Below, piece by piece: positions 18,412 through 26,808 of a stretch of 64,000 bases of DNA (within the stretch, counting starts at the first letter, position 1; every line of letters starts with the position of its first letter). The translations under genes and the position numbers were made by a program. The stretch comes from Sphingobacterium chungjuense (lineage in GTDB: Bacteria > Bacteroidota > Bacteroidia > Sphingobacteriales > Sphingobacteriaceae). The DNA lies in NCBI RefSeq assembly GCF_011316935.1, contig NZ_WLYS01000001.1:682001-746000 (forward strand), written 5' to 3'. The notes below the pieces were generated by a model that saw nothing but the letters and a program-made list of their open reading frames with translations, was not told the origin of the DNA and did not search any database.

Positions 18412-20487
18412 TTATTCTTTTACAGAATCACTTGTTTCTGGTTGATCACCCTCGACAATGTCATCCTGAATTGGCGGAAGCTGTAAGTCGGTCTGTGGCA
18501 CGCCACCACCGTCTACTCCGCCATTCACAAATTCTTCGTAGGTAGTTCTGTTCGCAAAAGGTCGTTTCCCTAATAATTCTTCTAAATCGGATTGGAATAA
18601 AATCTCCTTTTCTAACAATTTCTCAGCAACCGCCACTAAGCCATCTTGCTTATCCAGCAGCAATTGACGCGTGCGCTCGTATACCGTCGAGATAATGGTA
18701 CGTACTTCGACATCAATTAATTCGGCCGTCTGATCAGAATATGGTTTCTGGAATTGTGCCTCGCCCGATGCATCTCGGAAAGACACATTGCCCACTTTAT
18801 CATTCATACCATATACAGCAACCATCGCATAAGCCAATTGCGTAATGCGCTCTAAATCGTTTTGTGCACCCGTACTTATTCTTCCAAACGTGATATCTTC
18901 TGCTACACGACCACCTAAAGTCATCGACATACTATCTACTAGTTGTTCCGTTGTATACAAGAACTGCTCTTTTGGCAAATATTGTGCATAACCTAATGCG
19001 GCTACACCACGTGGTACAATAGATACTTTTACCAACGGATCGGCATGTTCTAAAAACCAGCCTGCAATAGCATGACCTGCCTCATGATAAGCCACAATCT
19101 TCTTCTCTTCTGGAGAGATGATTTTATTTTTCTTCTCCAGACCACCAATCACACGATCGATCGCATCTTGAAAATCTTGCATATCAATCGCTGGCTTGTT
19201 TTTACGCGCCGCAATCAAAGCCGCCTCATTACATACGTTGGCGATCTCGGCACCTGCAAAACCCGGTGTTTGTGCAGAAAGCTTCTTCGCATCGACTTCT
19301 TCCGCTAATTTCAACGGCTTCAAGTGTACTTTGAAAATATGCTCACGACCGATTAAATCTGGTTTATCAATAGATATCTGACGGTCAAAACGTCCGGGAC
19401 GCAGTAATGCCTGATCTAATACATCCAGTCTATTCGTTGCAGCCAAGATGATAACTCCCACATTGGTACCAAAACCATCCATCTCGACCAAAAGTTGGTT
19501 CAAGGTATTTTCACGCTCATCATTACCACCCATGACGGAGTTTTTACCACGAGCACGACCAATGGCGTCAATCTCATCGATAAAAATAATACATGGTGCT
19601 TTTTCTTTCGCTTGCTTGAATAAGTCGCGCACACGTGAGGCACCTACTCCAACAAACATTTCGACGAAGTCGGAACCGGATAACGAGAAGAAAGGAACTT
19701 GCGCTTCACCGGCAACTGCTTTGGCCAATAAAGTTTTACCTGTTCCCGGAGGGCCTACAAGCAACGCTCCCTTCGGAATTTTACCCCCTAGGTCGGTATA
19801 TTTTTTCGGATTTTTTAAGAAATCTACGATTTCCATCACTTCGGTTTTCGCTTCTTCTAAACCAGCTACATCATTAAAGGTGATGTTGATCTGCGATTCT
19901 TTATCAAAAAGCTGCGCTTTGGATTTACCAATATTGAACAGCTGCCCGCCACCGCCGGCACCGCCACCGCTCATCCGACGCATCAAGAACATCCATAGTG
20001 CGACCAAAATAACCAATGGCAAGATGAAAGATACTAACCAACCAGCCCAAGGATTGGAGCGGTCTTCGTAGTTGACCGATACTTCGGCATGGTCGGCAGC
20101 CAAGCTATCTTGCGACACCTTTAACTTAGATTCTAATATCTCGGCAGAAGGTTCGGTAAACAAATATTGAGGACCTACATTCGGAGACAAGGCTAATGCA
20201 TTGTCTCTCGGCGCAACGTCTTTGTATTTGTCATCTTCTTTCAGTTTGTCTTTTTTGATATAGACTTCTACTTCCAGTAGATCATTATTCTTGTAGGCTA
20301 CCAAGCGATCGACATCACCTGGAATTAGCATTTTCGTTTCAAACTCTCTATAAGTGATCCGTTTCGAAGGCTCGGAACGGAAGAAATACTGTAAGCCTAT
20401 AAAACCAATAATCATGGCAATCCAGATCCAAATCATACTGAATCTTGGTGGCACCGGAGTAATCTTTTTATTTGGTATTTTCTTCAT
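18412..20487 (-). CDS. ftsH: ATP-dependent zinc metalloprotease FtsH
   Basis: A 691-residue inner-membrane AAA+ protease that degrades membrane and soluble regulatory proteins. Two membrane segments (about 15-34 and 135-160) frame the periplasmic part. They are followed by a glycine-rich linker, Walker A ([13 protein letters not shown]), Walker B ([12 protein letters not shown]), the second region of homology ([17 protein letters not shown]) and the zinc site [10 protein letters not shown]. The C-terminal tail is acidic and proline-rich. It lies 32 bp downstream of rsfS in the same direction and ends at a strong terminator. Confidence 0.97.
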   Translation of the reverse strand: MKKIPNKKITPVPPRFSMIWIWIAMIIGFIGLQYFFRSEPSKRITYREFETKMLIPGDVDRLVAYKNNDLLEVEVYIKKDKLKEDDKYKDVAPRDNALALSPNVGPQYLFTEPSAEILESKLKVSQDSLAADHAEVSVNYEDRSNPWAGWLVSFILPLVILVALWMFLMRRMSGGGAGGGGQLFNIGKSKAQLFDKESQINITFNDVAGLEEAKTEVMEIVDFLKNPKKYTDLGGKIPKGALLVGPPGTGKTLLAKAVAGEAQVPFFSLSGSDFVEMFVGVGASRVRDLFKQAKEKAPCIIFIDEIDAIGRARGKNSVMGGNDERENTLNQLLVEMDGFGTNVGVIILAATNRLDVLDQALLRPGRFDRQISIDKPDLIGREHIFKVHLKPLKLAEEVDAKKLSAQTPGFAGAEIANVCNEAALIAARKNKPAIDMQDFQDAIDRVIGGLEKKNKIISPEEKKIVAYHEAGHAIAGWFLEHADPLVKVSIVPRGVAALGYAQYLPKEQFLYTTEQLVDSMSMTLGGRVAEDITFGRISTGAQNDLERITQLAYAMVAVYGMNDKVGNVSFRDASGEAQFQKPYSDQTAELIDVEVRTIISTVYERTRQLLLDKQDGLVAVAEKLLEKEILFQSDLEELLGKRPFANRTTYEEFVNGGVDGGGVPQTDLQLPPIQDDIVEGDQPETSDSVKE

Positions 20488-20519
20488 TTTCTACATTGAT
20501 AGATGAGACATTCGTCTCG

Positions 20520-20894
20520 TTAGGCACTCTGATAGGCTTGGGTGACGGCATCACCCCACAGATCTTCGATTCCGTAATGATTACGTTTTTCCGTTTTGAA
20601 AATATGCACCACCACATCGATAAAATCCAACAAAATCCATTCGCCATTTCCTTGGCCTTCTTTACGCCATGGGTCTTGGCCTAAAGCTTTATATACTTCC
20701 TGCTCGACACTGTTGGCGATGGCATTGACCTGTACATTAGAGTCGGCATGGCAAATCACAAAATAATCCGAAACAGATCCATTCACTTCACGCATATCCA
20801 AACGCACAATCTCATTTCCCTTTTTCTCCTGCATCCCCAACACGACTATCTCTGCCAGATTTTCTGATGACAATAACTTTTTGTCTTTACTCAT
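20520..20894 (-). CDS. rsfS: Ribosome silencing factor RsfS (Iojap/YbeB family)
   Basis: A 124-residue protein that binds ribosomal protein L14 and blocks subunit joining in slow growth. The family core is visible as DMREVNGSVSDYFVICHADS, VEQEVYKALG and GEWILLDFIDVVVHIF. Length is normal. It precedes ftsH on the minus strand and is divergent from birA, with only 45 bp between them, in which an 11-base palindrome lies. Confidence 0.94.
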   Translation of the reverse strand: MSKDKKLLSSENLAEIVVLGMQEKKGNEIVRLDMREVNGSVSDYFVICHADSNVQVNAIANSVEQEVYKALGQDPWRKEGQGNGEWILLDFIDVVVHIFKTEKRNHYGIEDLWGDAVTQAYQSA

Positions 20895-20917
20895 TAAAAA
20901 ATATTCTATTTTTGGTG

Positions 20918-20928
20918 TGAGTCACTCA
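20918..20928. promoter_or_regulatory. Palindrome in the rsfS-birA divergent gap (possible operator)
   Basis: TGAGT-C-ACTCA is a perfect inverted repeat around one central base, placed in the 45-bp gap between two divergent genes. The position would suit a regulator site, but no binding protein is known from the sequence and chance is possible. Confidence 0.25.
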
Positions 20929-20939
20929 TCTTTATTCCT

Positions 20940-21731
20940 TTGCAAAATAACACATTTTCGGGAGATTTCGCCGGTCAGAACATAATTATCGTTGATGAAG
21001 TTGCATCTACGAATGACTTCTTAAAAGCAGAAGCTTCAAATTTCAAGCCATGCGACAACTTTACTGCCATTATGGCAAGACATCAATCCAAAGGCCGCGG
21101 GCAACGTGACAATTCATTTCATAGTGCCGAAGGTGAAAGTCTGACATTTAGTTTCATTTTATTTCCTAAACAATTAGTGGTGGATGATGTTTTTGCGATT
21201 CAAACATTGATTAGCCTTAGTTTGCACGAATGGTTTAGTCGATACACAGATCACTGCCGGATAAAATGGCCCAATGACATGATGTTGGGTGATAAGAAAG
21301 CCTGCGGCGTGCTTATCGAGAATACACTTAAAGGCCAAGAAATCCGATATAGTATTGTGGGAATCGGCGTGAATATCGGCCAGCGCGAATTTCCTAAAGA
21401 TATCGCACCAAAAGCGACTTCACTATTCTTGGAAGTGCCAGATTTGGCAGAGCGCCCGATGGAGGCGCATTGTGCCGAGATAATTTCTATCATTCAGCAG
21501 AAGTACGCCAAATATTGGTCTGAGCCTGTCAGCATGCTTACTCAATACAATGAATTGCTTACTCAATACAATGAATTGCTTTATCGGAAAGGTGATTTGA
21601 CGCAGTTCGAGGCGAATGGTGAAGTCTTTGAAGGCACCATATCGCATGTGGATAAGCGCGGCATGTTACATATTGATCATGGCACTGTAATGAAGTCTTA
21701 TTACTTCAAAGAAGTTACCTTATTACGGTGA
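20940..21731 (+). CDS. birA: Biotin--[acetyl-CoA-carboxylase] ligase
   Basis: A 263-residue ligase that activates biotin with ATP and attaches it to biotin carboxyl carrier protein. Motifs seen are EVASTNDFLK, the adenylate-binding SKGRGQRDN, KWPNDMMLGDKKACGVLIEN and VGIGVNI. There is no N-terminal DNA-binding domain, so it should not repress genes. The start is a TTG at 20940; no ATG lies upstream in frame and the next ATG would remove catalytic residues. A seven-residue segment LTQYNEL occurs twice in tandem near residue 200. Confidence 0.92.
   Translation: MQNNTFSGDFAGQNIIIVDEVASTNDFLKAEASNFKPCDNFTAIMARHQSKGRGQRDNSFHSAEGESLTFSFILFPKQLVVDDVFAIQTLISLSLHEWFSRYTDHCRIKWPNDMMLGDKKACGVLIENTLKGQEIRYSIVGIGVNIGQREFPKDIAPKATSLFLEVPDLAERPMEAHCAEIISIIQQKYAKYWSEPVSMLTQYNELLTQYNELLYRKGDLTQFEANGEVFEGTISHVDKRGMLHIDHGTVMKSYYFKEVTLLR
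21537..21578 (+). repeat. In-frame 21-bp tandem duplication inside birA
   Basis: The 21-base unit starting CTTACTCAATAC occurs at 21537-21557 and again, identical, at 21558-21578. It encodes LTQYNEL twice. Perfect identity suggests a recent duplication by slippage or unequal exchange. Confidence 0.95.
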
Positions 21732-21825
21732 TTTTATTTCCTATATTTGGCTCATCATTAAACCCATTTATTATTTCGTGGTCTTAATGTTATGGCAACA
21801 CAAGCCGCTTAACAGAACAATACGT

Positions 21826-22278
21826 ATGAAAAAAGCATTATTAGCATTCACCCTTGTATTTTTTGCGCTTTCAGGCGCTTTTGCGCAAATACACAACCCC
21901 GTAAAATGGACGGTAGCGACGAAGAAATTGAACAACAACGAGGCGGTCGTATTTATCAAAGCTACGATCGAAAACGGATGGCATATCTATAGTACATCGG
22001 TACCTAGTGGTGGTCCAATAGCTACCAGCTTCACCTTTGCAAAATCCAATGATTTCACCTTAAACGGTAAAACGATGGAGCCAAAGCCTCAATCTAAATA
22101 CGAAGAGACTTTTAAAATGGACGTACCTTACCATAATAAAGAGGTGGTATTCCAACAGAAAATCAAATTAAATGGCAACAAAGCAACGAAAGTATCGGGC
22201 ACAGTAGAGTTTATGGTGTGTGATAAAACAAAGTGCTTGCCACCAGACGAATACAGCTTTTCAGTTACCGTAAAATAA
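21826..22278 (+). CDS. Periplasmic DsbD alpha-domain protein (stand-alone)
   Basis: A 150-residue exported protein. The signal peptide is MKKALLAFTLVFFALSGAFA, which decides the ATG at 21826 over an upstream one at 21778. The mature part is a beta-rich DsbD N-terminal-like domain with a C-terminal pair of cysteines in VCDKTKCLPPDEYSF. This corresponds to the two redox cysteines of the DsbD alpha domain, here with four residues between them. It probably receives electrons from the membrane DsbD encoded just downstream. The two genes are separated by a terminator. Confidence 0.85.
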   Translation: MKKALLAFTLVFFALSGAFAQIHNPVKWTVATKKLNNNEAVVFIKATIENGWHIYSTSVPSGGPIATSFTFAKSNDFTLNGKTMEPKPQSKYEETFKMDVPYHNKEVVFQQKIKLNGNKATKVSGTVEFMVCDKTKCLPPDEYSFSVTVK

Positions 22279-22301
22279 TCATTCGGTAAATATCTGAATA
22301 T

Positions 22302-22330
22302 AAAAGGCAGCCTTATCTGCCTTTTTTTTA
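22302..22330 (+). terminator. Intrinsic terminator after the DsbD alpha-domain gene
   Basis: AAAAGGCAG (22302-22310) pairs with CTGCCTTTT around a short CCTTAT loop and is followed by a run of Ts. It lies 24 bp after the stop at 22278 and ends 26 bp before the chosen dsbD start. Confidence 0.85.
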
Positions 22331-22356
22331 TTTTTACGATGTTTTCAATTTTGCAT

Positions 22357-24060
22357 ATGAAGCGTGTAGCAACTTACCTACCTATTATTACGATCCTGTT
22401 TAGCTTATCATTTGGTGCATTGGCCACCAAAGCGCAGGACACCTTAGTTCCTTTCGAGGATATTGAATTTACCGAATCGCCTGCTTCTGAGGAGGAAGCG
22501 GAATTATTAGAAGTTCCTGCAGACATTCAATTTGAGGATGGCGCAGATACCACTGTTGATGAAGATCAAGTAGTAAATGAAGCGCAGGCTGCGCAGACTC
22601 AAGAAGCAAAGCAATCTCTATGGGGGATTTTTATTGCAGGATTGTTGGGTGGCTTCGCGGCCTTTATCATGCCTTGTATCTTTCCGATGGTGCCTTTGAC
22701 GGTTAGTTTCTTCACAAAACAATCCAAAACAAGGACTGCTGCTATTTCACAAGCACTGTTGTATGGCGTATTTATTATCGCGATCTATGTGGCACTTGGG
22801 ATGTTGATCACAGTTACCTTTGGTTCCGACGCGCTCAACGCCTTGTCCACAAACGGCATCTTTAACTTCTTCTTTTTCTTATTGCTAGTCTTTTTCGCAG
22901 CATCATTTTTTGGGGCATTTGAACTGACTTTACCGAGCTCATTCGTGAACAAGATTGATGCAAAGTCAGATCAAGGTGGTTTTATCGGGTTGTTTTTTAT
23001 GGCCGCAAGTTTAGCGGTTGTGTCTTTTTCGTGCACAGGACCTATTATCGGTACACTTTTGGTCGAGGCCGCTTCTAAAGGCGAACGCCTTGGGCCAGCC
23101 ATCGGAATGTTGGGCTTTGCCATCGCATTGGCTATTCCTTTCGTCCTGTTTGCGATCTTCCCTTCGATGTTGAAGTCTATGCCAAAATCTGGCGGATGGC
23201 TTAATAGCGTGAAGATTGTATTGGCATTTTTAGAATTGGCCTTGGCGCTTAAATTCTTATCCAATGTGGATTTAGCATATCACTGGAACTGGTTGGATCG
23301 CGAAGTATTCTTGTCTTTATGGATTGCGATCTTCAGCATGATGGGCTTGTACCTGATTGGCAAAATTCGTTTTTCACATGATAGCCCATTGAGCCATCTT
23401 TCCGTGCCTCGCACCATCTTTGCAGTTATTGTATTCGCTTTTGTGGTATATATGGTACCAGGATTATGGGGCGCGCCGCTAAAATCTATTTCGGCATTCC
23501 TGCCGCCAAGTGCTACGCAAGATTTTGATTTAAGCACCGGTGTTGGTCAAGCGCATAGTGCGTCATCACCCGATTCTGCTAAGAAAAAATATTATGAGAT
23601 CTTCCACGAACGTGGTACACCAAAAGGTTTTGATCCATACTATGATTATGAAGAAGCTTTGGCTGCCGCAAAAGTAGCCAACAAACCAGTTCTTATTGAC
23701 TTCACTGGATGGAATTGTGTAAATTGTAGAAAAATGGAAGCCAATGTATGGACCGATCCTAAAGTGGCGCAGATCTTGCGCGAACAATTTGTGATGGCCG
23801 AACTTTTTGTGGATGACCGTACCGAGCTGGCAGCAGAAGAGAAATATACCTCTACATATAGTGGTAAAAAAATAAAAACAATAGGTAATAAATGGAGTGA
23901 TTTTCAAGCAGCCACTTTCAATAGCAATTCGCAGCCTTTGTATGTCATTGTAGATACAGAAGGCAATGTGTTGTTACCACCAACTGGCGCAGACTACGAT
24001 ATCAGTAGTTACACCGCCTACTTACAAAGTGGTATTGATGCGTTTAATGCGAAGAAGTAG
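22357..24060 (+). CDS. dsbD: Protein-disulfide reductase DsbD, membrane and thioredoxin domains
   Basis: A 567-residue inner-membrane protein that passes electrons from cytoplasmic thioredoxin to the periplasm. After a signal-like N-terminus and an acidic linker, eight or so membrane segments (about 85-375) carry the redox motifs MPCIFPMVP and SCTGPI. A C-terminal thioredoxin-like domain (about 425-567) has WNCVNCRKME, the CxxC motif. The alpha domain of classical DsbD is missing and is supplied by the preceding gene. I prefer the ATG at 22357 over one at 22339 because the shorter form starts with a basic signal; either is possible. Confidence 0.9.
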   Translation: MKRVATYLPIITILFSLSFGALATKAQDTLVPFEDIEFTESPASEEEAELLEVPADIQFEDGADTTVDEDQVVNEAQAAQTQEAKQSLWGIFIAGLLGGFAAFIMPCIFPMVPLTVSFFTKQSKTRTAAISQALLYGVFIIAIYVALGMLITVTFGSDALNALSTNGIFNFFFFLLLVFFAASFFGAFELTLPSSFVNKIDAKSDQGGFIGLFFMAASLAVVSFSCTGPIIGTLLVEAASKGERLGPAIGMLGFAIALAIPFVLFAIFPSMLKSMPKSGGWLNSVKIVLAFLELALALKFLSNVDLAYHWNWLDREVFLSLWIAIFSMMGLYLIGKIRFSHDSPLSHLSVPRTIFAVIVFAFVVYMVPGLWGAPLKSISAFLPPSATQDFDLSTGVGQAHSASSPDSAKKKYYEIFHERGTPKGFDPYYDYEEALAAAKVANKPVLIDFTGWNCVNCRKMEANVWTDPKVAQILREQFVMAELFVDDRTELAAEEKYTSTYSGKKIKTIGNKWSDFQAATFNSNSQPLYVIVDTEGNVLLPPTGADYDISSYTAYLQSGIDAFNAKK

Positions 24061-24099
24061 ATTGCTTACTTTTCTCCATTACCTAACAAACAACTTTTG

Positions 24100-25074
24100 A
24101 TGAGTCAAATAAAAAATATAGCAGTATTAACTTCCGGAGGAGATTCTCCGGGTATGAATGCGGGAATCCGCGCCGTGATACGAACTGGTATCTACCATGG
24201 CTTGACTATGTATGGGGTGCGTAGAGGATACGATGGCCTTGTAAATAACGAAATCGAAGCAATGGACGCGAAGTCCGTTGCCAACATCATCCAGCGCGGT
24301 GGTACGGTTTTGAAAACAGCACGCAGTGATGAATTTCGAACTTACGAAGGCCGTCAGCGCGCGTATGAGAATCTAAAAACATTTGGAATAGATGCTTTAG
24401 TAGTAATCGGTGGTGACGGTACATTTACCGGAGCTTCCAAATTTATCGAAGAGTTTGATATTCCAATCATCGGTATGCCCGGCACGATTGACAATGATTT
24501 GGCCGGTACAGACTTTACGATCGGATATGATACAGCGATCAATACGGTCGTAGATGCGGTAGACAAAATTCGGGATACGGCAGAATCTCATGATCGTGTT
24601 TTTGTGGTGGAAGTGATGGGACGAGATTCTGGTCTGATCGCACTACGTTCTGGTATTAGTACAGGAGCAGAAGCGGTATTGATACCAGAGCTAAATGTAG
24701 ATTACGACGCGATTATGAAGCGTCTGGATAAATCTCGCTCTAATAAGTCTTCTCGTATCATCATCGTAGCCGAAGGTGATAAAGAAGGTGGTTTAGTAGT
24801 TGCCGACAAGATCAAAGAAAACTTTCCGCATTACGATGTTCGCGTATCTATCTTAGGTCATATCCAACGCGGTGGTAAACCAACGTGTATGGATCGCGTG
24901 TTGGCCAGCAGACTAGGTGTAGCTGCCGTCGAAGGATTGCTTGAAGGTCGTCGTGGAGAGATGGCAGGCTTGATCTGTGGACAGATCCAATACACACCTT
25001 TCGAAAAAGCGATCAAACACATTAAACAGGTCAATACCAACCTGACTCGAATTGTAGAGATTCTATCTTTATAA
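24100..25074 (+). CDS. pfkA: 6-phosphofructokinase, ATP type
   Basis: A 324-residue glycolytic kinase that phosphorylates fructose-6-phosphate. Motifs include LTSGGDSPGMNAGIRAVIR, the ATP site VIGGDGTFTG, the catalytic GTIDNDLAGTD and GYDTAINTVVDAVD, and VEVMGRDSGLIAL. Glycine after GGDG places it with ATP-dependent rather than pyrophosphate-dependent enzymes. I chose the ATG at 24100 over the TTG one codon earlier. Length matches bacterial PfkA. A double hairpin region follows the stop. Confidence 0.96.
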   Translation: MSQIKNIAVLTSGGDSPGMNAGIRAVIRTGIYHGLTMYGVRRGYDGLVNNEIEAMDAKSVANIIQRGGTVLKTARSDEFRTYEGRQRAYENLKTFGIDALVVIGGDGTFTGASKFIEEFDIPIIGMPGTIDNDLAGTDFTIGYDTAINTVVDAVDKIRDTAESHDRVFVVEVMGRDSGLIALRSGISTGAEAVLIPELNVDYDAIMKRLDKSRSNKSSRIIIVAEGDKEGGLVVADKIKENFPHYDVRVSILGHIQRGGKPTCMDRVLASRLGVAAVEGLLEGRRGEMAGLICGQIQYTPFEKAIKHIKQVNTNLTRIVEILSL

Positions 25075-25113
25075 CTATTTATAGCTACTGCTTTTAGCAG
25101 CTATTCGATACTA

Positions 25114-25148
25114 AAAATGGCTGCTTCCGATATGGAAGCAGCCATTTT
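25114..25148. terminator. Bidirectional intrinsic terminator between pfkA and susD
   Basis: A perfect 15-bp stem (AAAATGGCTGCTTCC with GGAAGCAGCCATTTT) surrounds the five-base loop GATAT. A weaker hairpin (ATAGCTACTGC with GCAGCTAT) lies just before it. It closes both pfkA and the convergent susCD operon. Confidence 0.92.
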
Positions 25149-25178
25149 GCTTTTCAATTGTTTGGTAGATGTAGGGAT

Positions 25179-26780
25179 TTAGTCAACATCCCAGAAGATA
25201 CGAGTAGTACGCGTATCTTTAGATCTTACCGCCTCATAGTTCATGCTATTGTTCGTTACCTCATTAGATGGGTACAACAAACGTAGCGGAGGATTTTGGA
25301 AGCCATTCAAGTTCGAAACTGGGAATGCTGGCAAAACGGGGTAACCTGTTCTGCGGTAGTCTGCCCATGCTTGTTCTGCTTGCAACCAACCAAAATGCAA
25401 CCATTTTTGCGTTCCGATCAATTGCAGTTTTGCCTGCGAATTACCTTCGTACGCGATATTCGACTCTTTAATAAATGTCTGGATGGAATCTACCGTAGGT
25501 CTTGTCGCTTTCAAACTGTTAGATGATGCGCCATTCAGGTAGAAGTAGAAATCTACTGATTGTTCTACAGCCGTCTCATAGGCAGTCCTTGCTGCAGTTG
25601 TGCTTCCCCAACGTTCTTGTGCTTCTGCTTTGATAAAGTTCACCTCAGAAGTCGTCATCAATACACCTGGAAGGTTATTATTGATCCAAGAAGTGGCTGA
25701 ATCTACAATGGCATAACGGCGCAGTGCAGCATTACTGTATTCGGTATCTGCGGTAGCTTCTGAAGTCTTAATAGGCAGTGCTTGATAGTCAGCATTAGGC
25801 ACAAATCTGCCACCCTCTGTTCTACCATATTTACCAAATAGGGCATCCATACGAGGGTCGTTAGCTGACTTCAACACCGTATTCAACATATAATCTGGTG
25901 CATAATGGCTGTTCAACTCACGTACAGCATCTAATAAACTAGATGTATAGGTTGTCAATTTTTGATTCAATACATCAGCACGAGTACCAGCTTCCAATGA
26001 TGCTTGTGTACCATCGATCAATGGATAAGTTTCTGGTGCATTTAACATCGCCATAATGTCTGTACGTGCTCTCCCCTCATCCGATTTCGAGATCTGCATT
26101 AGCGCGCGAAGTCTTAAAGAGTTGGCGTATCTGCGCCATTTCTCACCATTTCCTCTGTTGATGATATCCGCACGGATAAAATCATTCGTAGTCTGATACG
26201 TACTAAAGAACTCCGCTGCCTCGGCAAATGCTGTAATAAACTGATCGTACAATTCCTTTTGATCATCAAACTTGCCTAAGACAATTTGATCCGTAGCGGG
26301 CAAGCTTCCTGCTTCGCTGAAAGGAATGTCACCAAAGTTGTTTACCAATTTCGCTGCCTGACCATAGACAATCACGCGAGTAGCATGCATGAATGCGTCA
26401 TACTCTGCACGCTCTGCCTCTGGCAATGCGGCGTACGTGCGTTCCATTACACGAAATACACCTAACATACCCGGAGAATAGAAATCTCTCCAGTAATCGT
26501 TGGTGTACGAATCTTGCTGTTGGTACATCGTATTGTTGTTCGCGAAATACGTCGTTTGTGTATAACGCGCATGGTGTGGCAATACGAAAGTTCGGTAGTG
26601 CCAGTATTCAGAACGAAGGCGCGAATTGTTTAATATTTGGGTCATAAAAGCCCGAATATTAGGAATGTCCGTTTGCTCTGGATCTTGATAACGCTCGTCT
26701 AGTTCGGTTTTGCAGGATTGCACAGCCGTCAATGAAAGCGCGGCAACCAGTAGACATATTATGTTTCTTAACTTTTTCAT
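25179..26780 (-). CDS. SusD/RagB-like outer-membrane lipoprotein (SusD-like_2 type)
   Basis: A 533-residue surface lipoprotein that helps a TonB-linked channel capture nutrients. The signal peptide ends at the lipobox VQSC, with C23 as lipidation site. The body is helical with tetratricopeptide-like segments typical of the family (GQAAKLVNNFGDIPFSEA, RYANSLRLRALMQIS, NFIKAEAQERWG). It follows its SusC partner by 28 bp. No glycosidase or peptidase gene is adjacent, so the nutrient cannot be inferred. Confidence 0.9.
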   Translation of the reverse strand: MKKLRNIICLLVAALSLTAVQSCKTELDERYQDPEQTDIPNIRAFMTQILNNSRLRSEYWHYRTFVLPHHARYTQTTYFANNNTMYQQQDSYTNDYWRDFYSPGMLGVFRVMERTYAALPEAERAEYDAFMHATRVIVYGQAAKLVNNFGDIPFSEAGSLPATDQIVLGKFDDQKELYDQFITAFAEAAEFFSTYQTTNDFIRADIINRGNGEKWRRYANSLRLRALMQISKSDEGRARTDIMAMLNAPETYPLIDGTQASLEAGTRADVLNQKLTTYTSSLLDAVRELNSHYAPDYMLNTVLKSANDPRMDALFGKYGRTEGGRFVPNADYQALPIKTSEATADTEYSNAALRRYAIVDSATSWINNNLPGVLMTTSEVNFIKAEAQERWGSTTAARTAYETAVEQSVDFYFYLNGASSNSLKATRPTVDSIQTFIKESNIAYEGNSQAKLQLIGTQKWLHFGWLQAEQAWADYRRTGYPVLPAFPVSNLNGFQNPPLRLLYPSNEVTNNSMNYEAVRSKDTRTTRIFWDVD

Positions 26781-26808
26781 GTTGTTTCTTTTTTAACTGC
26801 TGTACGTC

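Noticed and set aside
19448..20071. 207-codon open frame on the plus strand
   Set aside because: It is antisense to the conserved AAA core of ftsH and has no recognisable protein features.
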